Assembly: GCA_002308515.1 (NCBI GenBank)
Contig: DBVN01000057.1
Location: 17,993 to 27,747, forward strand
DNA length: 9,755 nt
Reading direction: 5' to 3'
Origin: Verrucomicrobia bacterium UBA1263
GTDB lineage: Bacteria; Verrucomicrobiota; Verrucomicrobiia; Limisphaerales; UBA1412
The stretch's first letter is position 1. Each line of letters starts with the position of its first letter. Positions 1 to 7,079 of this stretch are shown here, in pieces. The notes below the pieces were generated by a model, which was not told the origin of the DNA, did not search any database, and worked only from the letters and a program-made list of their open reading frames with translations. A program made the position numbers and the translations under genes.

Positions 1-1080
1 GAGCCGGTCTTTGCCGCCGTGCTGGAACCGGTCATGGAGCTGCTGAATATCCAGAACGCGGCGCTGACTCACACGCTTTCCTTCGCGGTGGGGTTCTCCA
101 TTATCACTTTTCTGCATATCATCCTGGGTGAATGCACACCCAAGACGGTCTCCATTTCCAAGCCGATGGAAAGCACGCTCTTTATCTCGCGGCCTCTGCG
201 TCTTTTCTACACGATTTTTTATCCCGCCATCTGGCTACTGAATGAATCCTCCATCTGGATGCTCAAAAAGATAGGACTCAGCAGTGTGGATGAAACAGAG
301 AACTCCCATTCCGAGGAAGAGTTGAAGCTGCTGCTGGCCGGGGATGTTCATAAAGCGCCCGCCGGACGCAATATCGTTCTCAACGCTTTTGATCTCAAAC
401 ACCGTCTCGCACGCGAGGTCATGACTCCGCTCCGGAACATCATTGAATTCAGCACGGAGGATTCTATCGAGAAAGCGATCAGCATCGCGGAATCTTCCCG
501 TCGCTCCCGGTTCCCGCTGTGTGTCCAGGGCAATCTGGATCAGATACTGGGGGTCATTCATATTAAAGATCTTTACGCCATGCGCCATAAGGTCAAGAGC
601 GTATCCGAGCTGAAGCCATTCCTCAAAAAAGCGCTCTTTGTTCCGGAAAACGCGCATCTGGAAAAGCTCCTCTTCCGCCTGGTGGACGCTAAAACACACT
701 TCGCCGTGGTGATTGATGAATACGGCGGGACTATCGGCATCGTCACGATGGAAAACATCCTCGAAGAATTGGTCGGCCAGATCCAGGACGAGTTTGACAA
801 GGAAAATTATCTGATCCAGAAGATCGGCGAGGATGAATGGGAACTGGCCGGGATCACTCCGATCCACCAGCTGGAGGAGATCATTTCTCAACCCTGTGAA
901 ATCGAGAATGCCGCTACTGTGGGCGGTCTCGTCACAGAGATGCTTTCTAAAGTTCCGACAGCGGGACAAACTGTTACACTGGGCTCATGGGAGCTTACCG
1001 TTCAAAAGGTGGAAACCGGCAAACGTGTGGAAACTCTCAGGCTCAAACGCACAGATCAAAATAATAAAGAAGAATCATGA
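1..1080 (+). CDS. CorC/HlyC-family CBS-domain transporter (CNNM/DUF21 type), 5' truncated
   Basis: The reading frame is open to the first base, so the N-terminus lies outside the window; the GTG at 19 is internal rather than a proven start. 359 residues remain. The start of the visible part is the end of a DUF21/CNNM membrane domain, with hydrophobic segments around residues 22-45 and 65-85 and the typical GECTPKT turn between them. Next comes an acidic linker (HSEEELKLLL), then a CBS pair: REVMTP near residue 140 opens CBS1, and HFAVVIDEYGG near 235 with the following GIVTMENILEELVG belongs to CBS2. The last 80 residues, from about WELAG, form a CorC_HlyC (transporter-associated) domain. Family members are inner-membrane proteins linked to Mg2+/Co2+ efflux or resistance; CBS pairs often bind adenine nucleotides. 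The substrate cannot be read from sequence. Its stop codon overlaps the proB start by 4 nt (ATGA), so the two are probably translationally coupled. Confidence 0.93.
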   Translation, partial: EPVFAAVLEPVMELLNIQNAALTHTLSFAVGFSIITFLHIILGECTPKTVSISKPMESTLFISRPLRLFYTIFYPAIWLLNESSIWMLKKIGLSSVDETENSHSEEELKLLLAGDVHKAPAGRNIVLNAFDLKHRLAREVMTPLRNIIEFSTEDSIEKAISIAESSRRSRFPLCVQGNLDQILGVIHIKDLYAMRHKVKSVSELKPFLKKALFVPENAHLEKLLFRLVDAKTHFAVVIDEYGGTIGIVTMENILEELVGQIQDEFDKENYLIQKIGEDEWELAGITPIHQLEEIISQPCEIENAATVGGLVTEMLSKVPTAGQTVTLGSWELTVQKVETGKRVETLRLKRTDQNNKEES

Positions 1081-2156
1081 TCAGCAGAAATCAATTAAAA
1101 GACGTCACGCGCATCGTTATCAAGCTGGGGACAGGTGTCATCACCAATTCCGACAAGCACCCCGATCTGCCCCGGATGGTCCATCTGGCCAGCCAGGTGA
1201 ATAATCTCCGCCGCATGGGCAAGGAAGTGATCATCGTCTCATCCGGCGCGGTGGCCGCGGGGCGTCATGTGCTGGGATTTAAAAAGAAGCCCTCCGAGCT
1301 GGCCGATCTGCAGGCTTGCGCCGCCGTAGGGCAATGCAGTCTGATGTCCATTTATCAAAAGCTGTTTTCCATTTACGGGATCAATATCGCGCAGGTGCTG
1401 CTGACTCATGACGACCTCGAAGATCACGACCGCTATCTGAATGTGCGCAGTACACTTCAGTCGCTCATCCAGAATCAGATCGTACCCATCATCAATGAAA
1501 ATGACACGGTCTCGGTGGAGGAATTGAAGTTCGGCGACAATGACCGCCTGAGCGCGCTGGTGGCTTCCCTGCTGCCGGCGGATCTGCTGATCCTTCTGAC
1601 AACGATCGACGGTCTGATGCGGGACTTTGGTCAGCCGACCCAGAAGCTGATCCCCAATGTGGAAAAGATAGATGACATGATCCGCGTCCTGGCCTCCGGC
1701 ACAAACAGCGACACAGCCGTGGGCGGAATGAAAACCAAGATCATGGCCGCCGAGATATCCACCCGCTCCTGCATCCCGATGCTGATCGCCGACGGACGCA
1801 AACGGGATATCCTGCCCCACCTGATACTGGGCGAAGAGATCGGAACGCTTTTCCAGCCCGATGATGATTTTCTGCCGGGCCGCAAGCGCTGGATCGCCTT
1901 CTGCCACTATCCCAAAGGCTCGCTGATCGTGGATCAGGGCGCGCATGAGGCCATCGTTCAACGCGGCAAAAGCCTGCTTTTCCCCGGTGTGCGTGCGGTG
2001 CAAGGCGATTTTGAGGAAGGCGATGTGGTCAGCATCAAGGATGAACGAAACCGCGAGTTCGCGCGCGGCATGGTTGAGATCTCTTCCACCAAGCTGAAGC
2101 TGAATGAACCGCCCGCCGATGAGGTCATCCACCGCAACAATCTGGTTTTACTTTGA
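1077..2156 (+). CDS. proB: Glutamate 5-kinase with C-terminal PUA domain
   Basis: Catalyses ATP-dependent phosphorylation of L-glutamate to glutamyl 5-phosphate, the first and usually feedback-controlled step of proline synthesis, in the cytoplasm. The 359-residue length matches the usual ~365. Amino-acid-kinase motifs are intact: KLGTG at 16-20 (phosphate loop), SSGAVAAG at 55-62, NENDTV at 140-145, FGDND at 152-156 and GGMKTK at 216-221 (nucleotide and substrate site). RKRWIAF around 269-275 leads into a PUA domain covering about 276-355, as in Escherichia coli ProB. The start at 1077 overlaps the upstream stop and has only an A-rich, weak upstream region (AAGAAG). mazG follows after 4 nt. 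proA (glutamyl phosphate reductase), often adjacent, is not in this window. Confidence 0.97.
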   Translation: MISRNQLKDVTRIVIKLGTGVITNSDKHPDLPRMVHLASQVNNLRRMGKEVIIVSSGAVAAGRHVLGFKKKPSELADLQACAAVGQCSLMSIYQKLFSIYGINIAQVLLTHDDLEDHDRYLNVRSTLQSLIQNQIVPIINENDTVSVEELKFGDNDRLSALVASLLPADLLILLTTIDGLMRDFGQPTQKLIPNVEKIDDMIRVLASGTNSDTAVGGMKTKIMAAEISTRSCIPMLIADGRKRDILPHLILGEEIGTLFQPDDDFLPGRKRWIAFCHYPKGSLIVDQGAHEAIVQRGKSLLFPGVRAVQGDFEEGDVVSIKDERNREFARGMVEISSTKLKLNEPPADEVIHRNNLVLL

Positions 2157-2160
2157 TACT

Positions 2161-2832
2161 ATGGAAAATAAGAACGATCTTCAGGATATTGAAAATCTTT
2201 TGAAAATCATGGCCCGTCTGCGCTCTCCCGATGGATGTCCGTGGGACAGGGCTCAGGATCACCACTCCATCGCTCCCGATCTGCTGGAGGAATCCGCCGA
2301 GCTGCTGGAGGCTATCGAGACCAATGACGATACGGAAATGCTGGAGGAGCTGGGCGACCTGCTGCTGCAAGTCGTCTTCCACTCCCAGCTGGCCAAAGAA
2401 CGGGGCGCGTTTGGATTTCACGATGTCGTCCGCGTTCTCAGCGAGAAACTGATCCGCCGCCATCCGCATGTCTTCGGCAACTCCAACGCAAAGGATATCG
2501 ATGTCATCTGGGAACAGTGGGAACGCATCAAGAAAGAGGAAAAATCCGGAACGGATCACGAACGCAAGTCCGCGCTGGACGGCATCCCGCCTACTCTCAC
2601 GGCACTGATGCGCGCGCAGAAGCTCTTCAAAAAGGCGAACAAAGCCAGGCTGCTGGATCCGGCGGAGATCCCTTCCACCGATGCCATGACTCAGGAACAG
2701 ATGACGCGGGAGCTTTTCCGGATCGCCCAGATCGCCCAGCAGAACGGTTGGGACGCGGAATCCCTGCTGCGCAATGAAACACGCCGCCGCGAGGCCGATT
2801 ACCGAGAACGCGAATCTTCCAGCAGGAAATAG
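2161..2832 (+). CDS. mazG: MazG-family nucleoside triphosphate pyrophosphohydrolase, short form
   Basis: MazG enzymes hydrolyse NTPs or dNTPs to monophosphates and pyrophosphate (housecleaning; in E. coli also (p)ppGpp control). The ATG at 2161 gives 223 residues. The frame opens earlier, at 2104, but that would overlap proB by 53 nt and add residues unlike the family. The N-terminal MazG domain is complete: CPWD at 26-29, the EExxE metal-binding motif E43-E44-x-x-E47, EELGD at 62-66, and RRHPHVFG at 99-106. ALDGIP then leads into the second domain. That domain keeps the family's MRAQK stretch and its final helices (NGWDAESLLRNE), but lacks the stretch that normally carries a second EExxE/ExxD motif. 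This accounts for most of the ~40-residue shortfall against E. coli MazG (263 aa). It sits 4 nt after proB and 11 nt before ubiE. No Shine-Dalgarno is visible. Confidence 0.93.
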   Translation: MENKNDLQDIENLLKIMARLRSPDGCPWDRAQDHHSIAPDLLEESAELLEAIETNDDTEMLEELGDLLLQVVFHSQLAKERGAFGFHDVVRVLSEKLIRRHPHVFGNSNAKDIDVIWEQWERIKKEEKSGTDHERKSALDGIPPTLTALMRAQKLFKKANKARLLDPAEIPSTDAMTQEQMTRELFRIAQIAQQNGWDAESLLRNETRRREADYRERESSSRK

Positions 2833-2843
2833 TTTACCGCAAA

Positions 2844-3578
2844 ATGTCCGATTATTATACCCCCGGCAAAGAACGAGCTTCCAAAGTCCGCCAGCTTTTT
2901 CAGCGGATCGCCGGGCGGTATGACCTGATCAACGACATCCAAAGTCTGGGGCTGCACCGTCTGTGGAAACGTGAGCTAGTCCGCCAAGCTGCGCTGCATA
3001 CTTCGGCGGAAACCCTGCGTCCACCGCTGGCGCTGGATCTCTGCTGCGGCACGGGCGACATCGCACTGGCACTGGCACGGCACGGATTCCAGGTCCACGG
3101 TGTGGATTTCAGCGAAAAAATGCTGGATATCGCCCGTGAACGCACACCTTCCGAACTGGCTCAGCGGATCCGCTGGTCATGTCAGGATGTGCTTGCCCTT
3201 TCCGAACCGAACGGCACTTACGATCTGATCACCTGCGCCTACGGACTGCGCAATATCGCCGACATCCCGGCGGCGGTCGCGCTGATGTACCGTCTGCTCA
3301 AGCCCGGCGGCCAGCTGCTGATCCTGGAGTTCGGCAAACCGGAAAACCCGATCCTCAAAGCCCTGTTCCGTCTCTATTTGAAAATGGTTGTTCCGCTCTT
3401 CGGTCTGATCTTCTGCCGCGACGCGGGTGCTTACTCCTACATCCTTGACTCGCTGGACCACTACCCGGCCCAGCGCGGCATTGATGAACTCCTCCGCCGT
3501 CAGGGCTTCATCCAAACCTCCTGGCAAAACATCATCGGCGGTACCATGTCCCTCACCACCGCCTTCAAAAAACGGTAA
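2844..3578 (+). CDS. ubiE: Demethylmenaquinone (UbiE/MenG) C-methyltransferase
   Basis: Uses S-adenosylmethionine to C-methylate the quinone ring, the last step of menaquinone (and, in some proteobacteria, a step of ubiquinone) synthesis, at the membrane surface. The 244-residue length is typical. Family marks are clear: the YDLINDIQSLGLHRLWKR segment at 26-43 matches the first UbiE signature, LDLCCGTGD at 64-72 is SAM motif I, HGVDFS at 85-90 ends strand 2 with the ribose-binding acid, YGLRNI at 133-138, and LLKPGG...LEF around 151-163 matches the second signature. No ubiquinone genes are nearby and the protein could serve either quinone, so the menaquinone reading (menG) is inferred. Probably the last gene of the four-gene run; a weak hairpin overlaps its stop codon. 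An AGGAAA lies 13 nt or so upstream of the ATG, too far for a standard ribosome-binding site. Confidence 0.94.
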   Translation: MSDYYTPGKERASKVRQLFQRIAGRYDLINDIQSLGLHRLWKRELVRQAALHTSAETLRPPLALDLCCGTGDIALALARHGFQVHGVDFSEKMLDIARERTPSELAQRIRWSCQDVLALSEPNGTYDLITCAYGLRNIADIPAAVALMYRLLKPGGQLLILEFGKPENPILKALFRLYLKMVVPLFGLIFCRDAGAYSYILDSLDHYPAQRGIDELLRRQGFIQTSWQNIIGGTMSLTTAFKKR

Positions 3579-3592
3579 AAACACCGTATTTT
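3567..3592 (+). terminator. Weak hairpin at the end of ubiE, possible terminator
   Basis: ACGGT at 3572-3576 can pair with ACCGT at 3583-3587 around a 6-nt A-rich loop. After one A-A mismatch, AAAA (3567-3570) can pair with TTTT (3589-3592). The stop codon lies inside the structure. The stem is short, not GC-rich, and the U-tract is brief, so termination would be inefficient. No better hairpin is seen directly after ubiE. Confidence 0.35.
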
Positions 3593-3900
3593 CACAAAAG
3601 GTATTAAGTATATATTGATCCTATCATCATTAAAATAATCTTTTGATCAACCACTTGCGCATCGATAGGATATATAACCCCATTTTTTCTGCTGAAACTT
3701 TTTTGAAAATTATTCTAAGCTGTTGAATATCTTTATTTATCCTCTGATGATCCTCTCAAAACAATAGCTCTCTTTCTGAATTTTAATTTGGTGTCGATCC
3801 TGGTGCCAAAAACATTCCAAAACAGACCGAAAAACGCTATTCTTCCTTCATAAGTTCTTGATTTTCAGTATGGGGTAAAGGCTAAAAAAGTTGACAAAAA
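3593..3900. other. AT-rich intergenic region, no supported gene
   Basis: About 310 nt, clearly richer in A+T than the flanking genes, between ubiE and the 3' end of the tRNA gene. No open frame here has coding character. Visible structure is limited to one 8-bp inverted repeat (3618-3625 and 3664-3671), some T- or A-runs, and three scattered GATCCT hexamers (3617, 3748, 3796). On the minus strand T-runs immediately follow the tRNA CCA end (3896-3900 and 3884-3889), which may help end tRNA transcription, but no classical stem-loop terminator was found. Confidence 0.6.
3618..3671. repeat. 8-bp inverted repeat with promoter-like elements
   Basis: ATCCTATC at 3618-3625 is the exact reverse complement of GATAGGAT at 3664-3671, with 38 nt between them. 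The right arm overlaps a weak + strand promoter-like pair: TTGATC at 3643-3648, a 17-nt spacer, then TAGGAT at 3666-3671 (4 of 6 consensus bases in each box). Such an arrangement could be an operator, but no gene starts within 450 nt on that strand, and AT-rich DNA gives chance matches easily. Function unknown. Confidence 0.25.
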
Positions 3901-3975
3901 TGGTGGGTTGGCAGGGATTTGAACCCTGGACCAACGGCTTAAAAGGCCGCTGCTCTACCGCTGAGCTACCAACCC
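3901..3975 (-). tRNA. tRNA-Lys, anticodon UUU (TTT), CCA encoded
   Basis: Read on the minus strand from 3975 to 3901, the sequence folds as a complete cloverleaf. The acceptor stem is GGGTTGG paired with CCAACCC (7 bp). The D stem is GCTC/GAGC around AGCGGTA. The anticodon stem is GCGGC/GCCGT (one G-U pair) with the 7-nt loop CTTTTAA, giving anticodon TTT for lysine codons AAA/AAG. The T arm is CAGGG/CCCTG with loop TTCAAAT. The discriminator base is A at 3904, and CCA (3903-3901) is encoded in the DNA. No intron is present. A good promoter lies 37 nt upstream. The gene is on the opposite strand to both neighbouring protein genes. Confidence 0.97.
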
Positions 3976-4124
3976 ACCCCGGATATCGCCGCTTGCGCAA
4001 ACGACGGGGAAAGGATAATCTGACTTGGCCTAAAGTGCAAGAAGTTTTATGCTTTCTTTTGCTTTTCCTGGCGGAAATGCGGTTTTTCCGGGGGAAAGTT
4101 TTGCTCAAAACGGGCACAAATGTC
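3976..4124. other. Divergent intergenic region between tRNA-Lys and methyltransferase
   Basis: About 150 nt containing the tRNA promoter on the minus strand. On the + strand, GATAAT at 4014-4019 overlaps that promoter's -10 box and is preceded by TTGCGC at 3993-3998 (15-nt spacer, too short for a confident promoter). TTTCC/GGAAA at 4085-4097 forms a 5-bp stem with a 3-nt loop. TTGCGCAA at 3993-4000 is a perfect 8-bp palindrome. No ribosome-binding site is seen before the ATG at 4125. How the methyltransferase is transcribed remains unclear. Confidence 0.4.
4012..4040 (-). promoter_or_regulatory. Sigma-70-type promoter for tRNA-Lys
   Basis: On the minus strand, TTGCAC (4040-4035) is a -35 box matching 5 of 6 consensus bases, followed after exactly 17 nt by the -10 box TATCCT (4017-4012, 4 of 6). 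Transcription would begin near 4005, leaving a ~30-nt leader before the mature tRNA end at 3975. The DNA right after the -10 is C/G-rich (CCCCG), a discriminator type typical of stringently controlled stable-RNA promoters; that control is inferred. The spot is upstream of, and divergent from, the methyltransferase gene. Confidence 0.7.
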
Positions 4125-4907
4125 ATGGGGCATCAGGAATCTTATCAGCATAATGAAGCCTACGCGGAGTTTTTATCCGGGTGGGATATCCATTTTTATT
4201 CCAAGTATATAGACACTCTGGCCGCCGGGGCATCTTCCCGGCCGGGCACTCCGGTGGAGGCCGGACGAATTCTGGATGTGGGCTGCGGTGTGGGTCAGGT
4301 CGTTCTAAAGTTGAAGGAACGCGGTTTTTCGGCGCACGGGGTGGATGTTTCCGAGTCGAATATCGCCCGCGCTTCCAGGCATTCACCGGAGTGTGTGGTC
4401 TATGACGGGCATCATTTGCCGTTTGAGGATGGCTTTTTTGACGCGGCCGGCGCGCTAAATGTGCTGGAGCATGTGGAAGAGCCTGAGGAATTTCTCCGCG
4501 AGCTGGTCCGTGTGGTCAAGCCGGGAGGACGTTTAGTGGTTTCTTCTCCTAATTTTCTGCGTGTGCTGGGGTTCCGGGATTATCATCCCCGGATGCGCGG
4601 CATTGGCAATAAGTTCCGCAACTGGCAGTCTCTGTGCCAGCTTCGCCGCCAAATCCGCCGGGATCCCGATTCCGTCCGTTTCGAGCGGATGCCCCCTATC
4701 GTCAAGGAACCTTTCACGCCGGATGATGACGCGATCGTGGTGACCAATCCCCTGCTGATCCGCTTTTTCCTGGAGCGGTACGGCTGCTGTGTGGGATCGG
4801 TGGTCTGCACGGATCGCTACGTGAACCCGCTGGCGGAGTTCTGCCTGAACGCGACACCTCTGCGCTATGTGATGTTCAACGGGTTCGTGACCGCGACCAA
4901 GCTCTAG
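4125..4907 (+). CDS. Class I SAM-dependent methyltransferase, substrate unknown
   Basis: From the ATG at 4125 this is a 260-residue soluble protein. The Rossmann-fold methyltransferase core is plain: ILDVGCGVG at 49-57 (motif I, SAM binding), HGVDVS at 71-76 with the acidic residue at the end of strand 2, LPFEDGFFD around 98-106, NVLEHV at 112-117 (motif IV region of the Methyltransf_11 type), and VKPGG at 131-135. The C-terminal 120 residues carry an insertion rich in Arg and aromatics and are not diagnostic. No signal peptide or membrane segment is seen. The frame stays open back to 3891, but that part is an antisense reading of the tRNA gene and is rejected. ATG 4077 is a possible alternative start. 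The family includes methyltransferases of sugars, lipids and small metabolites; the convergent neighbour hints at polysaccharide work, but this is only context. Its TAG stop abuts the stop of the minus-strand gene. Confidence 0.88.
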   Translation: MGHQESYQHNEAYAEFLSGWDIHFYSKYIDTLAAGASSRPGTPVEAGRILDVGCGVGQVVLKLKERGFSAHGVDVSESNIARASRHSPECVVYDGHHLPFEDGFFDAAGALNVLEHVEEPEEFLRELVRVVKPGGRLVVSSPNFLRVLGFRDYHPRMRGIGNKFRNWQSLCQLRRQIRRDPDSVRFERMPPIVKEPFTPDDDAIVVTNPLLIRFFLERYGCCVGSVVCTDRYVNPLAEFCLNATPLRYVMFNGFVTATKL

Positions 4908-7064
4908 CTAAAGCTCCACCGCGCAGCTCTTCTGGATCGATTCCAGTGCCGCGAAGGTCAGACGCATCGCCTGACGGGATTGTTCGTAAGGCAGCGGATG
5001 CGGAGTCTCACCCTTGATGTATTTCAGCCAGGCCGCCACTTGTTCCGCGTGACCTTTGGAAGAGCCCTTGGTGGTCTCGCATTTACGTTTGCGGTAGATA
5101 TCCAGCCGCTGATAATTATCCAGTTCACCCACCAGTCCCGCGCCGAACACGGTCACTCTTTCTTTGGGATAGGTGGAATCCCCTTCCGCCGAATAGATCA
5201 GCTGTCCGCTGGAACCGTCCTCAAAAGTCACCTGCGCCGTGATGCTGTCCGGGAACGGCAGCGCGCCTTCCGCGGGCCAGGAGGTCTGCGCAAAGACGCG
5301 AACCGGTTTACTGTCGAAAAGCCAGCAGAAATAGTCAAAGAAGTGGCACGCCTCGCCCAGGATGCGTCCGCCGCTTTCGGCAAAATTGGCATACCAGTGC
5401 TTGGGATCCAGTTTGCCGGCCATCACACGATAGACAGCGCTCTTGGGACCCGGCGCGGCAGATACTGCCTGCTTCAGCTTGACCGAAAGCGGCGCGAAAC
5501 GGCGATTGAAACCGACTTGGACACTGCCGCCGTTCCCGGCTGCCATCGCTTCATCTATCTGAGCCAGTTCGTCCAGGGTCAGGCAAAGCGGTTTTTCCAC
5601 AAACACCTGCATCCCCGCGCCCAGGGCTTTGAGCGTGATCGGCGCGTGCAAGTGATGCCGGGTGGCGATCACGACCGCGGCAGGTGCCTTGTCTTTCAAA
5701 ATGTCATCTACGTTCGTCGAGGCGTTCCTGAACCCGAATTTGTTCTTCACATGGTTCGCGCTCAGGGAGGTCTGGTTCACGATCGTGCCCAGCGGGATAT
5801 TCCCCTGGATATGCGGCAGCAGCATCGTGCGGGCAAAGTTCCCCGCTCCCACTACATGGAGACAAGCCACGGGCGTTTTCAGTTTCGCGCTTCCGGCGGC
5901 TGTCTTCAGATCAGCGGCTCCGGCCTTGGCGTTCCCGATATGTTTTTCGGCCTCGCCGTATTCCAGCACCACGCCGATCTCCTTGGATTCCGGTTTCAGC
6001 AAGTCCTGATAGATCGCCAGCGAGTCCTCAAATTTCACCCGATGCGTGGTCAGCGCCTCCAGATTCAGCTTGCCGGCAGACATCAGAGCCAGACACGCTT
6101 CCAGATTCCGCTGCTCGGTCCAGCGCACGTATCCGATGGGATAATCGCTTCCGCCCCATTCATAAGAGGGATCATAGCGGCCCGGCCCGTAGGAACGGGA
6201 GTAGCGCACTTCCACCTCTTTTTCATAATAAGTCTTCCAGGCCAGATCGGTCTTCGTATTGCCCACGATCACCAGACGGCCGCGGTCGCGCAGGATCTCG
6301 ATGGCCTGCTCGATCGGACGGTTGCTCTGGGTTCCTGTGCAGAGATAGACCTTGTCCACTCCGTAGCCGTTAGTCCAGGAACGGACTTCATTGGCCAGAT
6401 CGCCGGAGGAGACAAACCGCTCCGCGCCCATCGCGAGAGAAAACTTTTCCTTGGCTTTGACCAGATCCACCGCCATCACCCGGATGCCGTTCGCGTGGAG
6501 CAATGCGGTCACCAGCAGACCGATCAGCCCCTGGCCCATCACCAGCACCTGTTCGCCCAGCTTGGCATCGCCCTGGCGCACGGCCTGCAGCGCGATGCTC
6601 AGCACCGTGGAATAAGCCGCCATCCAGCCCGGCACATTCTCCGGTATCCTGGCCATCAGCAGATCCGGCATGGCGATATACTCCGCGTGATTGGCGCATT
6701 CAGCACCGGCGCACGCCACACGGTCGCCCACCTTCAGCCGCGTATTCCCGGCATCCACAGCCACGACCACACCGGCCGCGCTGTAGCCCAGCGGCGTGGG
6801 CGATTCCATCCGGTTGCGCACCTTTTGCAGAGCGCTCTTCCAGCCCAGGTTCCGAACGGTCTCCAGCACCTTCCGCACCTGATCCGGGCGCGCCATCGCC
6901 TTCTGGATCAGGTTCATCTTGGCCTGTTCCACTTTCATCTTCTCAGTCCCGATGCTGATGACCGAGTGGGTCACCTTCACCAGCGCGCCTCCGGGCGGCG
7001 GCACCGGCACCGGCACCTCCTGGATTTCTAAACGACCATCCTGGTATTGAGCTATCTGCTTCAT
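4908..7064 (-). CDS. Bi-domain oxidoreductase: MDR/alcohol-dehydrogenase-like plus Gfo/Idh/MocA
   Basis: A 718-residue fusion of two NAD(P)-dependent oxidoreductases. Residues 1-370 are a medium-chain dehydrogenase: a GroES-like part (PLGYSAAGVV at 91-100, VGDRVAC at 112-118), then a Rossmann domain with GQGLIG at 177-182 and an acid at the end of strand 2 (VMAVD, 196-200). The usual zinc-binding cysteines are not evident. A 25-residue Ala/Lys-rich linker follows. From about 399 to the end is a Gfo/Idh/MocA enzyme: VGAGNFA at 405-411 (cofactor loop), VEKPL at 489-493 with the conserved EKP lysine, VGFNRRFAP at 517-525, and GEACHFFD at 570-577 with a likely catalytic histidine. This architecture is known as 'bi-domain-containing oxidoreductase' and is often found in capsule, O-antigen or exopolysaccharide clusters, where a nucleotide-sugar substrate is presumed. 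It lies 15 nt after the membrane-protein gene, so the two are likely cotranscribed. The start has an AT-rich leader with no Shine-Dalgarno. Confidence 0.93.
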   Translation of the reverse strand: MKQIAQYQDGRLEIQEVPVPVPPPGGALVKVTHSVISIGTEKMKVEQAKMNLIQKAMARPDQVRKVLETVRNLGWKSALQKVRNRMESPTPLGYSAAGVVVAVDAGNTRLKVGDRVACAGAECANHAEYIAMPDLLMARIPENVPGWMAAYSTVLSIALQAVRQGDAKLGEQVLVMGQGLIGLLVTALLHANGIRVMAVDLVKAKEKFSLAMGAERFVSSGDLANEVRSWTNGYGVDKVYLCTGTQSNRPIEQAIEILRDRGRLVIVGNTKTDLAWKTYYEKEVEVRYSRSYGPGRYDPSYEWGGSDYPIGYVRWTEQRNLEACLALMSAGKLNLEALTTHRVKFEDSLAIYQDLLKPESKEIGVVLEYGEAEKHIGNAKAGAADLKTAAGSAKLKTPVACLHVVGAGNFARTMLLPHIQGNIPLGTIVNQTSLSANHVKNKFGFRNASTNVDDILKDKAPAAVVIATRHHLHAPITLKALGAGMQVFVEKPLCLTLDELAQIDEAMAAGNGGSVQVGFNRRFAPLSVKLKQAVSAAPGPKSAVYRVMAGKLDPKHWYANFAESGGRILGEACHFFDYFCWLFDSKPVRVFAQTSWPAEGALPFPDSITAQVTFEDGSSGQLIYSAEGDSTYPKERVTVFGAGLVGELDNYQRLDIYRKRKCETTKGSSKGHAEQVAAWLKYIKGETPHPLPYEQSRQAMRLTFAALESIQKSCAVEL

Positions 7065-7079
7065 AAAAAATCTATAAAA

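Noticed and set aside
235..969. 244-codon minus-strand open frame opposite the CorC-like gene
   Set aside because: Shadow frame; the + strand has DUF21, CBS and CorC_HlyC motifs.
1239..2132. 297-codon minus-strand open frame opposite proB
   Set aside because: It mirrors proB codons exactly, has low-complexity composition and no family; proB itself is certain.
2104..2160. Earlier mazG start at 2104
   Set aside because: It would overlap proB by 53 nt and add 19 residues not typical of MazG, whose homology begins just after the ATG at 2161.
3717..3731. 15-nt exact repeat AAGCTGTTGAATATC, also at 7357-7371
   Set aside because: One copy is in the AT-rich gap and the other inside the membrane-protein gene. 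Flanks diverge quickly, no element borders exist, and a match of this length by chance in ~10 kb is unlikely but not remarkable.
3891..4124. N-terminal extension of the methyltransferase frame back to 3891
   Set aside because: This stretch is the antisense strand of tRNA-Lys; its translation is the familiar tRNA artefact (GFEPWTNGLKGRCSTAELPT), and the methyltransferase family needs no such extension.
3848..4126. 92-residue minus-strand open frame across the tRNA gene
   Set aside because: It is the sense-strand reading of the tRNA (GSSAVEQRPFKPLVQGSNPC type artefact) plus AT-rich flanks, with no start context or family.
4980..7031. 683-codon open frame on the + strand opposite the oxidoreductase
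   Set aside because: It is very long, but its product is His/Arg/Gln-rich without domains, and the minus frame encodes two clear enzyme domains. GC-rich genes commonly leave an open antisense frame.
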